Shown: positions 54,729 to 64,000 of the stretch, piece by piece
Layout of the letters: the number at the start of each line of letters is the position of its first letter
Position numbering within the stretch: position 1 is the first letter of the stretch
Assembly: GCA_029531795.1 (NCBI GenBank)
Contig: JAPEIS010000018.1
Span: 1-64,000, forward strand
Direction of reading: 5' to 3'
Length of the DNA: 64,000 bases
DNA from: Sclerotinia nivalis
Lineage: Eukaryota; Ascomycota; Leotiomycetes; Helotiales; Sclerotiniaceae
Program-made: the position numbers and the translations under genes
Notes under the pieces: generated by a model
Told to the model about the DNA's origin: nothing
What the model saw: the letters and a program-made list of their open reading frames with translations, nothing else
The model's database searches: none

Positions 54729-56966
54729 CTACAACTTAAACCCACCACCCCCGGTAACAACCTCACTCGCCAAAATTCGCTTCCCCTCTACATCCCTCAT
54801 CTCGCCTCTCTTCCCAATAACCTTTACCCCACCCCTCTTCAACTCACCCACCACATCCTTCTTCTCCTTCGCCTTCTTACTAAGCACCTTCTCCCCCTCA
54901 CCCATCTTCTTAATTCTTTCCTTCTCCCTCCTCCTCCTCCTCAATTTTTCTTCTCGACTCATTTCCTCTCGCGCCACGGGTGCACCTCCACGTGTAATCT
55001 CTTTATTATCTTTCTTTTGACCCTCTACCACTTGACCCGCCTTATAGATTTCCTGCGGCGCAAGCATGGATTCGCCGCCCGCGATACCGGATGCGGTGGA
55101 TGGTTGTGCATCTTCCATGCTGATTGTAGCGACGTCGCCTACGACTGTGAGACTGGGGGCAGCGGGCTTGGGTTTGTAGTGCCAGGAACTTAGGGCGTCG
55201 AGTTTGGTGCATACATCTTTCCATAGGTTCTCGATTTCTTTTTCTTGGGCTTGAACTTTTTCGTCCGATTTACTGATGTATGTGTCTGGGTTGGTGTTTT
55301 TAATGTGTTCTTCCTCGTAGATTTCCGCGAGACTTTGTTGGTTTTTGGAATCGTCGAGTTCGAAGAGACCGCGACGGGTGTTGGCGGGAGTTAGCGAATC
55401 GGGTCGACGTCGAATGACTTCGTCGAATTCTTGGGCTAAGATTCGACGCTTGATGAGTTCTTCGATGCTTTCGCTGACTTCGGCTGTGATGACTGGGACG
55501 GGTTTACCGGTGCGTTCGAAATCGAGATCTTCTTCGAGGAGGGAGTTCATGGGTCGATCCACTGCTTTTGCTTCTCCTGATAGTGTCCAATCACGTTTCG
55601 CGACGGATGCAGCTTCTAGACGACGAATCTCCTCGCCAATCTTAGCTTGGCGACGTTCGTGGGCTGAGCGACGGGACTTAGGATCTGCTGGGTCGAGGTC
55701 CGACAGGGCATCTTCAGAATTGGCATCATCTTCATCGTCAAATAGATCGCGCCGAACGTCAGCCATGGCTCGCTCCATAGCAGCTTCATCTTCTTCGGGT
55801 GCTGATTTGGCTTTTTTGGCTTGTCTCTCAAGGTATTTTGCTTGCCTTTCTCCTTTGCCTATTTTTCTCGGTGGAGGTTCAAAGAAATCTTTGTAGAGAA
55901 TATCATTTGTGTTATCATCAGCTACATCAGCAGCTTCGTCCAAATCCATATCATCATCCTCCTCACTATCTCCTTCTGGTGCATTCAAATCCATATTACC
56001 AAATGTAGGTCCGTCTCCTTCTTCGTCATCCTCTTCGTATGAGACATCCATAGCTTTCGCACGTTTCGAGCTCTTATCTGCTTTAGCTGGGATAGACATT
56101 GGATCGGCACCCCAATCAATATCTTCTTCGTCACTTGCTTCTCCAGTGAAAGGATCTGCTGCAGCATCCTGTCTTTCGAGAAATTCTGTTTGTTTATTGA
56201 AATCGTCGATTGAGAAAAAACCATCGTTGAGTTTATTTGGATCCTCCACGAAAACTCTAGCTTCGTCATCATCTTCGTCCTCGTCGTCTTCCTCGTCTTC
56301 TTCTTCCCCGAAGCCTTCGAAAGCCTCCCCATCGTCCTGACCGTCCATTCCATCTTCTTCATCAGTGTGAAATTCCTCTTCCATATCTTCGAGGTCCTCG
56401 TCCCCTTCCATGCTCTCATTATCCGAGCCAATTTCGAATCCATCTTCATCAAACTTTATCATATCAGAATTACCCTCTTCTTCGTTCCCACTTTCTTCAC
56501 TCTCATTCCTACCAATACCAAGCTCTTCGAGAGCTCTTTCTGCATCTCCTTTCAGCGCATCAATAACCCTTTTAGCCTGTTCCCAAACCTGCTGAACCTC
56601 AAACCCTTGAGTATGTATTTTCCTAATCTTCAGCACTTCTCCTGCAGCCTCATCCCTCTCACCCCTCTTCCTCTTTTTCCTCTGCTCTTTCAATCTTTTG
56701 GCTTGTTCATCTCCTAACTTTCCCGCAAATCTATCCAATGTTTCTTTTGCATATTCCAAACTCGCATTGGGTAATTTCGACGAAGGCGCAATGAAAGTAT
56801 GTCGATTGGTCGGAGTAAGCGCAGATACTAAATCCTCAATTGAACTTGGTACACTTGTGCCATTTTGGATAGATATAACAGCGGGAACTTTAAGGGGTGG
56901 GGAGGCAGTCATGGTGTGTGAAGTTGATGTCGTCGAGGATGTAATGCTGCTTGTCGTCGCCATCAT
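54729..56966 (-). CDS. MPP10: U3 snoRNP protein Mpp10 (small-subunit processome)
   Basis: Mpp10 forms a heterotrimer with Imp3 and Imp4 in the U3 snoRNP and is needed for 18S rRNA processing in the nucleolus. The intron-less gene encodes 745 residues. Family features are an N-terminal helical block, long acidic tracts (residues about 150-240), NDGFFSIDDFNKQTEFLE, DILYKDFFEPP, and RPMNSLLEEDLDFERTGKPV. PVITAEVSESIEELIKRRIL is followed by FDEV, then EIYEEEHIKNTNPDTY, LDALSSWHYKPKPAAP and a basic C-terminus. Two Met codons start the frame and either could be used; a third lies at residue 19. A CACGTG site lies 89 bases upstream. Confidence 0.95.
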   Translation of the reverse strand: MMATTSSITSSTTSTSHTMTASPPLKVPAVISIQNGTSVPSSIEDLVSALTPTNRHTFIAPSSKLPNASLEYAKETLDRFAGKLGDEQAKRLKEQRKKRKRGERDEAAGEVLKIRKIHTQGFEVQQVWEQAKRVIDALKGDAERALEELGIGRNESEESGNEEEGNSDMIKFDEDGFEIGSDNESMEGDEDLEDMEEEFHTDEEDGMDGQDDGEAFEGFGEEEDEEDDEDEDDDEARVFVEDPNKLNDGFFSIDDFNKQTEFLERQDAAADPFTGEASDEEDIDWGADPMSIPAKADKSSKRAKAMDVSYEEDDEEGDGPTFGNMDLNAPEGDSEEDDDMDLDEAADVADDNTNDILYKDFFEPPPRKIGKGERQAKYLERQAKKAKSAPEEDEAAMERAMADVRRDLFDDEDDANSEDALSDLDPADPKSRRSAHERRQAKIGEEIRRLEAASVAKRDWTLSGEAKAVDRPMNSLLEEDLDFERTGKPVPVITAEVSESIEELIKRRILAQEFDEVIRRRPDSLTPANTRRGLFELDDSKNQQSLAEIYEEEHIKNTNPDTYISKSDEKVQAQEKEIENLWKDVCTKLDALSSWHYKPKPAAPSLTVVGDVATISMEDAQPSTASGIAGGESMLAPQEIYKAGQVVEGQKKDNKEITRGGAPVAREEMSREEKLRRRRREKERIKKMGEGEKVLSKKAKEKKDVVGELKRGGVKVIGKRGEMRDVEGKRILASEVVTGGGGFKL

Positions 56967-57054
56967 TGGCCCTCAACTTTCCTCTGTTTGGCAATTTTGA
57001 ATTTTTTTTACTTGAAGGCACAGCGATAAGACTAGCGCATTTTACGATAACTGC

Positions 57055-57060
57055 CACGTG
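57055..57060. promoter_or_regulatory. CACGTG E-box upstream of MPP10
   Basis: The palindrome CACGTG lies 89 bases before the MPP10 start and continues as CACGTGACATG. E-boxes of this type are bound by fungal bHLH factors. Function here is inferred only from position. Confidence 0.3.
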
Positions 57061-59838
57061 ACATGTATCAAATCCCTCATGACGGCTTGCTCTTTGAAGA
57101 TCTTTTCTCTCTTTCTTTATATATTTCATTTCTTTCTCGATATTTTTTAGCTCCGCTTCTCCCTGAAGCTATACTATCATCCTCACTCATATACTTTCGC
57201 AACCAAGTGATTGATCGAACTGGAAGTACAAACATCAAAGTTGATTCACAAGGCATGTTCTCTTATCAGGAGCTTCCTGATGGAGGTTCATTTCACGATT
57301 GAACATGTCAATCGTTACATTTTTGGCATATTCGCTGCAAAAACTTGCGCATCCTGCTCTCTGGGCTGCAATGCACCCACGACATCAACATCGACCCCCT
57401 GTTGGCCGTTTATCGTGCCCGACGTTGCATGCGAAATCGGATACTTTATCACATTCATCTCGATATAGCGGTCGGTTATGCATCACCGTAGTCAACGGTC
57501 TGTGTTCTTGAAGGTCGGTCACACATGTACTTGCCGGTAGAGTATGATAGCATACACAAGGCTGAAATTTTGAATTTTACTCGCGTGGGCTATTACTGCT
57601 TTCAGGTTCATCAATTGTACGACATCGACAACGGCATTTGAGACGAGAATTTCAAGGCTTGGACATGCATATCGCCGGAAAGAAAGGCATTTCATATAGC
57701 CATCCAACGCAACGCCGAGGGAAAAGTCAATTCTTCATGGCTTGGAGTATAAAAGTGTGGGGGTCCGATACGTGGAAACACCAATATCTAGATATTGCTC
57801 TATGGGAATTTGTCAATCTTATGACTTCATGTGTATTCAATTTCATATCGTCTCCTCTCTTGAGGTGCGGGGGCTCGGAGTAACCCTCCGAGCAGAAGGA
57901 GAATGTGTAACATCGTCTTTTCCAAATCATCACCAAATTTGGTATGCCATCGGACTTTCCCTTATGCACCGAAATGTTTCACAACTTCATATCACAATCA
58001 TATTGATAGAGGGGTAATCGTATATTCTAAACATGAGGGGTAGCTAGGATGAACAACAATCCGACGTTATGTGCTTGCGCACGATGTTGTAATAGATTTT
58101 TCTAGGGTCATCCGAAGAGTCCAGGTACAAACTGAGATGTATTTAGGAACGTGGAACTCATTCGAAAGTGACTTACTATTCGCAAAGTTTCCTATGGTAA
58201 GAGATTCAGTTCATTGTACGTATTTGAGCAAAAGAAGTCACTGCCATTCCAACAAATGTAGGTACTCCTCGAGAAGGCTTATTCACTTGTGACTCGGGGC
58301 CACTGGCCTGTTTTGAAAGCATTGGCATTTGCATATACTCCGTACATATACGGTGTACATATGCAAGTATTTTTGTCTTCACCAATGATATTGAATCCAG
58401 AAATATTTCATACCGCCACATCTCGATCCTGGCCTTATCGAATCTTGAAAAGTCAATCTCTGCGGAAAGATCTGATGTTTCACATGAAAAATCAAAACTA
58501 AAATTTAATTGAGCCGGGGAAAATTGAGAGGTCTGAGATTTCTGAGATATCCGGCAAGCCTCGATCCGGACGTTTTTCTATCTCGTATCTATTTCATCCG
58601 TCTACGACAATAATATATGAATCGATGCTTACTTGGGAAGGTAGTGAACACTGTACAGTACGATGTTGCGGAAATGGGTTCTCCCAAGTCGGCTCAATAT
58701 GCCTGTGCAGGTGCAGGTGCAGAATCTAAATCTCTAATTACCCCTCCATGTTGCAGGTATCAGATACCTACCGGTACCTTACTAGTTCCTTCGCAGATTC
58801 TGTGGTAAACTTCCAACCAACATTTAATGTGTATCAATCAACTAATTTTTGGCAATCAAATAACATTTGACCTTACTGGTCATTAATAATAAAGTTTTGG
58901 GTTGACCACTCTCAATCCACCATCCATAGTAACACGACATTGAACATCATCGAACTTCTCTCTATGCTGTATAATATACTCCGTATATCTGTTGATAGTA
59001 ACCACGAAAAAGACCCTTGCTTTTAGACCTTGCAATTATCTTTGCTCCACTATCTACTCCATACACCACATTTCGAAATTTCTACCCACCACTCGCTGCA
59101 TCTCGGTCCTTAAACTTAATCAATATCTGCGCCCAATCAAGATGTCAAATTGAAACCAAGCCCCTGCGAGACCCTTCATATGCAATATGCACACCGTTGA
59201 TACAATTGCAGCCATCAGACATCCTATAGCAGAGAACTAAGAAGGATACCGTAAAAAAAAAGAACGGAAAGGAAACCAAACGGGCAGGAGAGGCCATGGA
59301 TGGCTGATTCCATAGTTCCAGATTTTTTTTCAGGAGAATCCAGATCCCTCGTAGGTTCGTATTACCGTCCAACATACCATAAAAGTTCCTCAATCCCCAA
59401 GACCATTATTTCTGTACAGTAGTTTTATCGCTATCTTTGCTATCCGTAGCAGCTAACGCTAAAAAATATCGTCCGTTCCGTATCTTCTTGTGAATGAGTT
59501 TGAGTTTCTGAAGAATTATCCATACCGCTCATACAATACTTTTTTCAAAGCTGGACTCGACCCTTCGCTGTGCTGTTTTTGCTTCAGTTACTGTATTTAG
59601 CCCCCCTTTAACAACTTGGCGCTAGCTTTCAAAAACTTCAAGAAGCTTATCATCTATCTGTGCCTATTCGTCTTCATTTCTTCCCATAAATTTTTACCGA
59701 AAGTTGGATCGCACTGCTGGGTCTGGAATTCTATATCCACTTATCCTCAGAATCCTCCCTCCACCTGGTTTTTGCAATTGCGGATATTATTGCGTATCAA
59801 ATTTCCAAAAGATCCACCAAGACCGCCGTTACCCGCTC

Positions 59839-59892
59839 ATGAAGGTTGTTGAACCGGAACAAAGGGAACAAACTACCTTGGATTTGCTATAG
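59839..59892 (+). promoter_or_regulatory. Upstream open reading frame of the SPX gene
   Basis: An ATG begins a 17-codon frame that ends with TAG 46 bases before the SPX start codon. If the transcript begins upstream of 59839, this frame could reduce or condition translation of the main protein. Confidence 0.35.
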
Positions 59893-59938
59893 AAAGAAAC
59901 AATTGCTCAAGTATCTTTTGACAAAAGAACATTTGGGA

Positions 59939-61489
59939 ATGAAGTTCGGTCAGCAATTTCAGTCGGACTCTGTGCCACAATGGGCGCCATGTGAGTCTGA
60001 AACATTTCCTTTTTATTGGTGTGATACCGCAATGTTATGACGCAAATACTGACAAACAACTTTCTCGCTCTGCAATTAGACAACCTCGATTATGATGAAT
60101 TGAAGAATTCGATAAAACACAATACTACGAGGGACGCGGGGAAATCGATTGCTATTCCAGGTCATGTCGATACTGCCTTGGTCGCATTCGAGAATGAATT
60201 CTTTACGGAGTTATTCAACCAACATGATCGGGTTGAGCTGTTTGTAAAGAGCAAGAGTGAGGAAATTGGTCGCAGACTACGTGAGTATAGGGTTGAGTCG
60301 GATTTTTAAATGGTCGACATTAATTGAATAACAGAATATTTATCGAACATTGTCCTTCGATTACTTGCAAGATGTGCAGAAAGCAACAGAGGGCAGATGA
60401 CGAGGAAGAGGATGAACAAATTCTCCAAATATACTACACAGATTGAAAGCTGTGGAGATGATCTTGCGAAATTGGATCGATTTGTCGAAGCACAACGTGT
60501 CGCATTCTATAAGTTATTGAAAAAATATACGGTAAGGACAATTACATATAATACCAACAATACAAGAATCCATCTGACGTCATTAGAAATGGACTGGATC
60601 TCGAACCCTCAAGGAACGATTTGAATCAGAGATACTAGGAGATCCAAAAAGCTTCACGAGGCAAGATTTCGTTCGGCTACATTCTCAATACAACGATCTC
60701 ATCACCCTTATCCGAGCTTCTACTCCTGTAACCAGTGGGCCGTCTACTCCAAGTATGGGGTCAATAAGGGAAAGTCTCAACCGTGCTCCAACGCACACAC
60801 AACAACGATCGCCGCCTCGACAAACATATTGGAACGAGTACGATAACGGGAGTGATGTCGATCAAGACGAACCATATTACATATACGCGGACCCGGATGC
60901 GGGAATGACATTTCCTGGCGCAGAAGTTGTTGCAAGTGCGCTTAGACGAACAAAGCAAGGAATGGAGAAGGTCAAAGATTGGTTCACACCCCATCGATCA
61001 CCACGAAACCACGAACGGGAGCCACTATTGGGAGATCGGGATGAGGGTTACTTTCGGCGAAGTCCGAGCGGAACAGCCAGTGGTTCAGTAACCGATGTTG
61101 ATGAAGAAGCATATGCTTCCTCGGCGGATTTTCCACGCGGATATGTAGCACATTATGCTACCTTTCCCAGCGTGGCCGATCAAAGGTTAAGCCGATTTCA
61201 AGAACAAACTCTGTTCTTCACAATGATTGCTTGCTTTTTCTTTTCAGCTTTCTCTGAAGCCGCATCCACACTTCTCCTTGCAACAGGACGACACAAATTG
61301 AGGACAGAGGTTGACTTGGGCGCACTCATGGGTGCCTTGTTGGGATTTTGTCTGGCTGCTGGTGGATTAATCTGCATGGCATGTCGAAATGAAAAACTTG
61401 GATGGATCCATCGCGGAGCTGTGCTTATTACCACAGCTGTTTTGTTGATTGGGAGTATTATACTTCTAATTATGGTAATTGGGAATTAA
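59939..61489 (+). CDS. SPX-domain protein with three C-terminal membrane spans
   Basis: The exons are 59939-59990, 60080-60280, 60335-60531 and 60587-61489, with introns of 89, 54 and 55 bases. The protein has 450 residues. The N-terminal 150 residues form an SPX domain, which binds inositol pyrophosphates and senses phosphate. MKFGQQFQ at the start, YNLDYDELKNSIKH, FENEFFTELFNQHDRVELFV and RFVEAQRVAFYKLLKKY, then KWTGSRTL are typical. A polar linker contains EREPLL (near residue 297), an acidic dileucine signal of the type used for AP-3 sorting to the vacuole. Three hydrophobic spans lie at about 358-382, 394-416 and 426-449. The layout recalls Vtc5-type SPX proteins of the vacuolar polyphosphate polymerase, but it lacks the VTC tunnel domain. 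Function is inferred. Confidence 0.85.
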
Positions 61490-63636
61490 ACCTCTCATTA
61501 CGATCATTAGCTAACGAAATGCTCAAGTCCCAGCGGTAAAACAACCGGTAGGCAATAATTGATGGCGAGCGCAGAACATTAATAGAGTGGGTGGCTAGCT
61601 TACATCATCAAGTTGTTGCGCTTGCACGTACCATTGCTTGGGAGTTTAGTTTTCTATCGGGGGTTTCCAACCTCTGTGCTTACTTCATTGTTTACTTTTA
61701 CGTTGTTCTAGCGGGCGCAACTTGTAAGTTTCTTTTTCTGGTGAGATTTGGGCGTACAGCATGGCGGGTGTGGCTTAAACTAGGTGCGAGATTTGATTAA
61801 GTGATTGATGGGACGATGCGACGGGTGGACGGTCCTTATTTAACGACCTAATGCTTTAGAATTGCATTTTATCATATAGAAGGATTGGGGATTGGAGTAC
61901 GCATCGATTGGATGGATGAATGGGTTCATTGATTTGAAGGGGCGCAACTAGGGGTAAGAGAGGAATAATGTATTTTCTGAATGGGTGTTGATTGCATTGA
62001 GTGGACTGGAGTTTGTGATTTCAACGAGGTTGTTGGTATGTAGGTAATGTCGAATGTCACAGTCGCGCGCTATATGGTATAACGTGATGGCAATGGTGTA
62101 GTATAGTACCGTTGGATTGAATGTTTATGAAATTTCCTCTTGCCTGAATGATTGGTGGAGTGAGGATATTAATCCTACAGTCATAGTGATGATAATATCG
62201 ATATGTCTCGGCGGTATTTCCTCGGGCGCTTTTTCTTTTCCACTTATGAGTTATGAATGCGTAGTCCGTATGTCGCGTGCTAACTAACAGAAAACTTGAA
62301 AAGTTGAAAGAGAAAGCTCTCGAAAACGTAAAGTGGGGAAGCGTCAAGAAAGACCTGCAAGCGCCAAAAGTTTCCGTTGCATTAGAAGTATGCATGCTCC
62401 GTAGTCGTACATATATATACTGGAGGTGGATCTTTTTACAAATGAAATTTCGCATGGAAGATCTAGATCTGAAAAGTTTGATTTATGGAGTATGAATGCG
62501 GCCCATGCTATGGATGCAGCTGAAGGATGGGGGTAAGAAAATCCCAACCCGGCCGGGTGAAGGAAGTTGCTTCCGGCGAAGGCACTAGAGGGGAGGTGGT
62601 GGGTGGGGTGAGGTGGGGTGATTGTGGGAATTTTTAAGTTTTTGAGCTTTTATGTTCCTTTTGTAATACGGAGTCGGAGTACGGAGTAGTTGGAAGTTTG
62701 TATCGAGTATAAAGTTTGGGAGTTTGGGTATTTGGGAAAGGATGTAAGCGAGGGGGTTCATCCGAAATCCAAAATCTGGATGGAATTGGGTTTTGTGTTT
62801 GGGTAACTTGTTGCGGTTAGATGGGTTTGGTACCTGCGTGTATGGGTTTGGTTTGTTGTGAGGTTGTGAATTTGAGGATTTGATAGGTGTGATGAATGAA
62901 TGGGATGAATGAATAGGATGAGGTATAAAAGAGATTCTTATTTCTGTGCAGATGTAGAAGTGGTATGTATATCTAAATTGTTTTATGCAAGATCTTGATA
63001 ACTCCGAGCTTGAAATTGGAATTCCATGCAATTTATTTTAAGATCTTACAAACGTATTGGGACGAATATGGTAGGATATTGGGTAGAAGAGCTTGTCTGT
63101 GTTTGAATGCCATGGCTCAGAATACTAGTGTATTTCCACGTTTTTGATAACATTTGGTCGTTATGTAGGTAGGTAAGATTACTGTTCTCGCGGTACCATT
63201 TCTATGGGATTTAGACGCGAAGATAGATGTGATTTTATGATACATCTGGAGGCGTTGAAGGTATGAGACGAATTGGGAATAAGTTTTTTAATGCATTTGA
63301 GCTTGAGTATAGGCCTCTGTTCAATAATCAATTATCTTATTTCATTGCGTAGAACTATATACTATACTCGAGCATTTAATATTTGTATGTCGTTGCTTCA
63401 TTCTATTTTTGTATATTCCACATGCCTTAGAGTATACATCACCAGGGGCCTGTATACAATATAAGATCTCCGCCAGAAATCATCTCATATTTGCTGTATT
63501 TCTTCTGCTTTCAAGTCGTGTACAGTGTGCGAATGCAATACGACATAGGATTTTCAGATGGACGGACTAGAATGGCTATGTGTATCATGTGAGCTAGCGC
63601 GGGGCACGTTCTCTTCTTCAGCTAACCAACTCACTT
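61490..63636. other. 2.1-kb gene-free stretch at the right
   Basis: No supported gene is present. The stretch holds the SPX 3' UTR at its left and AT-rich or GT-rich sequence after. A TACGGAGT motif occurs twice at about 62667-62688. Minus-strand frames at 62057-62455 and 62585-63031 have no family features. Confidence 0.45.
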
Positions 63637-63750
63637 CTTATCTCATGCTCAGACCCTTCAGTGATTACGTACGTATAAAATCTATAAACCGACCAATAAG
63701 AGGCATGTGGGGTAGCCCGTACGATCACCGAAGGGTCTGAAACTATTTGA
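63637..63750 (-). repeat. 114-base repeat with terminal-inverted core (copy 2)
   Basis: The reverse complement matches 6941-7054 along its whole length with about a dozen differences, including both inverted ends (TCAGACCCTTC...GAAGGGTCTGA). Orientation is opposite to copy 1. Confidence 0.8.
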
Positions 63751-63827
63751 TCGTAACTTTGATATAAAAAGTAATAATTTGACTTTTTCATGATCATCAT
63801 TTATTTCATTAAAATTCATATAATAAT

Positions 63828-64000
63828 TGTTAAGATCACATAGGCAAAGAATCAATTAGTCGTAAAACCGTAGCCCAAACTTTTCATTACCCTTTCTAAT
63901 CATGAATAAACTATTACTTTTAAGTTCAATTAATAAAGAGATATCAGAACGCCTATAGTTTGCTACCATTCCTGTCCTTTCATAAACAATACAAAGAAGC
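63828..64000 (-). repeat. Partial LTR of the same gypsy family, cut by the window edge
   Basis: The sequence from 63828 (TGTTAAGATCAC) is the reverse complement of the 3' end of the LTR seen at 4-288, 3569-3853 and 5899-6183. About 173 of 285 bases are in view. Whether it belongs to a full element or is a solo LTR lies outside the window. Confidence 0.92.

Larger units (their letters stand above)
56967..59938. other. 3-kb gene-poor stretch between MPP10 and the SPX gene
   Basis: No gene is supported between these divergent starts. The left end is the MPP10 promoter. An imperfect inverted repeat around ACTCCGTACATATACGG lies at about 58336-58355. The right 400 bases are probably the 5' UTR of the SPX gene and include a short upstream frame at 59839-59892. 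Confidence 0.45.

Noticed and set aside
55345..56340. Plus-strand Ser-rich frames over MPP10
   Set aside because: They arise from the antisense of the acidic and charged tracts of MPP10 and contain no family motif.
62585..63031. Minus-strand Pro/Asn/His-rich frame
   Set aside because: Composition is that of low-complexity spacer DNA; no start context or domain supports a gene.
1..64000. CRISPR arrays, bacterial-type operons, rRNA and tRNA genes
   Set aside because: No spaced direct repeats of CRISPR form were seen, and introns and gene families are fungal. No tRNA with a convincing B box and cloverleaf was found by eye; a tRNAscan run would settle this.

Overview
The window looks like nuclear DNA of a filamentous ascomycete. 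Protein features fit a leotiomycete close to Sclerotinia, Botrytis or Monilinia, but that placement is an inference from remembered family resemblance. Support for a fungus: GT-AG introns of about 50-130 bases, fungal single-copy genes (ERG28, NRK1, SWC4, MPP10, NUP133, a YCK-type casein kinase), and a Ty3/gypsy chromovirus whose stop codons look like repeat-induced point mutation (CAG to TAG, TGG to TAG or TGA).

Layout. 1-6183: a degenerate LTR retrotransposon, with a solo LTR of the same family nested in its pol gene. 6184-7218: AT-rich DNA with a 114-base repeat. 7219-16059: a mixed accessory zone holding a coiled-coil gene of unknown function, a foldback repeat, ERG28, a relic of an FAD-linked oxidase, a frameshifted 3-beta-HSD gene, a cytochrome P450 pseudogene and an intact quinone oxidoreductase. 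18934-23572: NRK1, mitochondrial aspartate aminotransferase and an unknown coiled-coil protein. 26323-34112: an unknown membrane protein, an RNA-ligase-domain protein, a macrodomain protein and an alpha/beta hydrolase. 36438-43072: SWC4, a p24 cargo receptor and casein kinase I. 47257-56966: NUP133, an AFG1-like ATPase and MPP10. 59939-61489: an SPX-domain membrane protein. The right edge (63637-64000) carries the same 114-base repeat and the same LTR as the left edge, in opposite orientation.

The core genes are unrelated housekeeping functions (NAD salvage, amino-acid and sterol metabolism, secretion, chromatin, nuclear pore, rRNA processing). They are arranged as divergent pairs sharing upstream regions (NRK1/AAT, SWC4/p24, NUP133/AFG1) and convergent pairs. 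Two sets may be functionally linked: the sterol-related neighbours ERG28 and 3-beta-HSD, and the RNA ligase followed by a macrodomain protein. Broken oxidative genes at 10.7-14.5 kb suggest a decayed metabolic cluster beside the transposon.

The most notable observations are a 3-base exon (GAT) in the aminotransferase gene that encodes a family-conserved Asp, a probable GC-AG intron in ERG28, the nested solo LTR with a perfect 5-base target duplication, and the RNA ligase/macrodomain pair. Exon borders were read by eye from splice signals and reading frame; no database search was possible.
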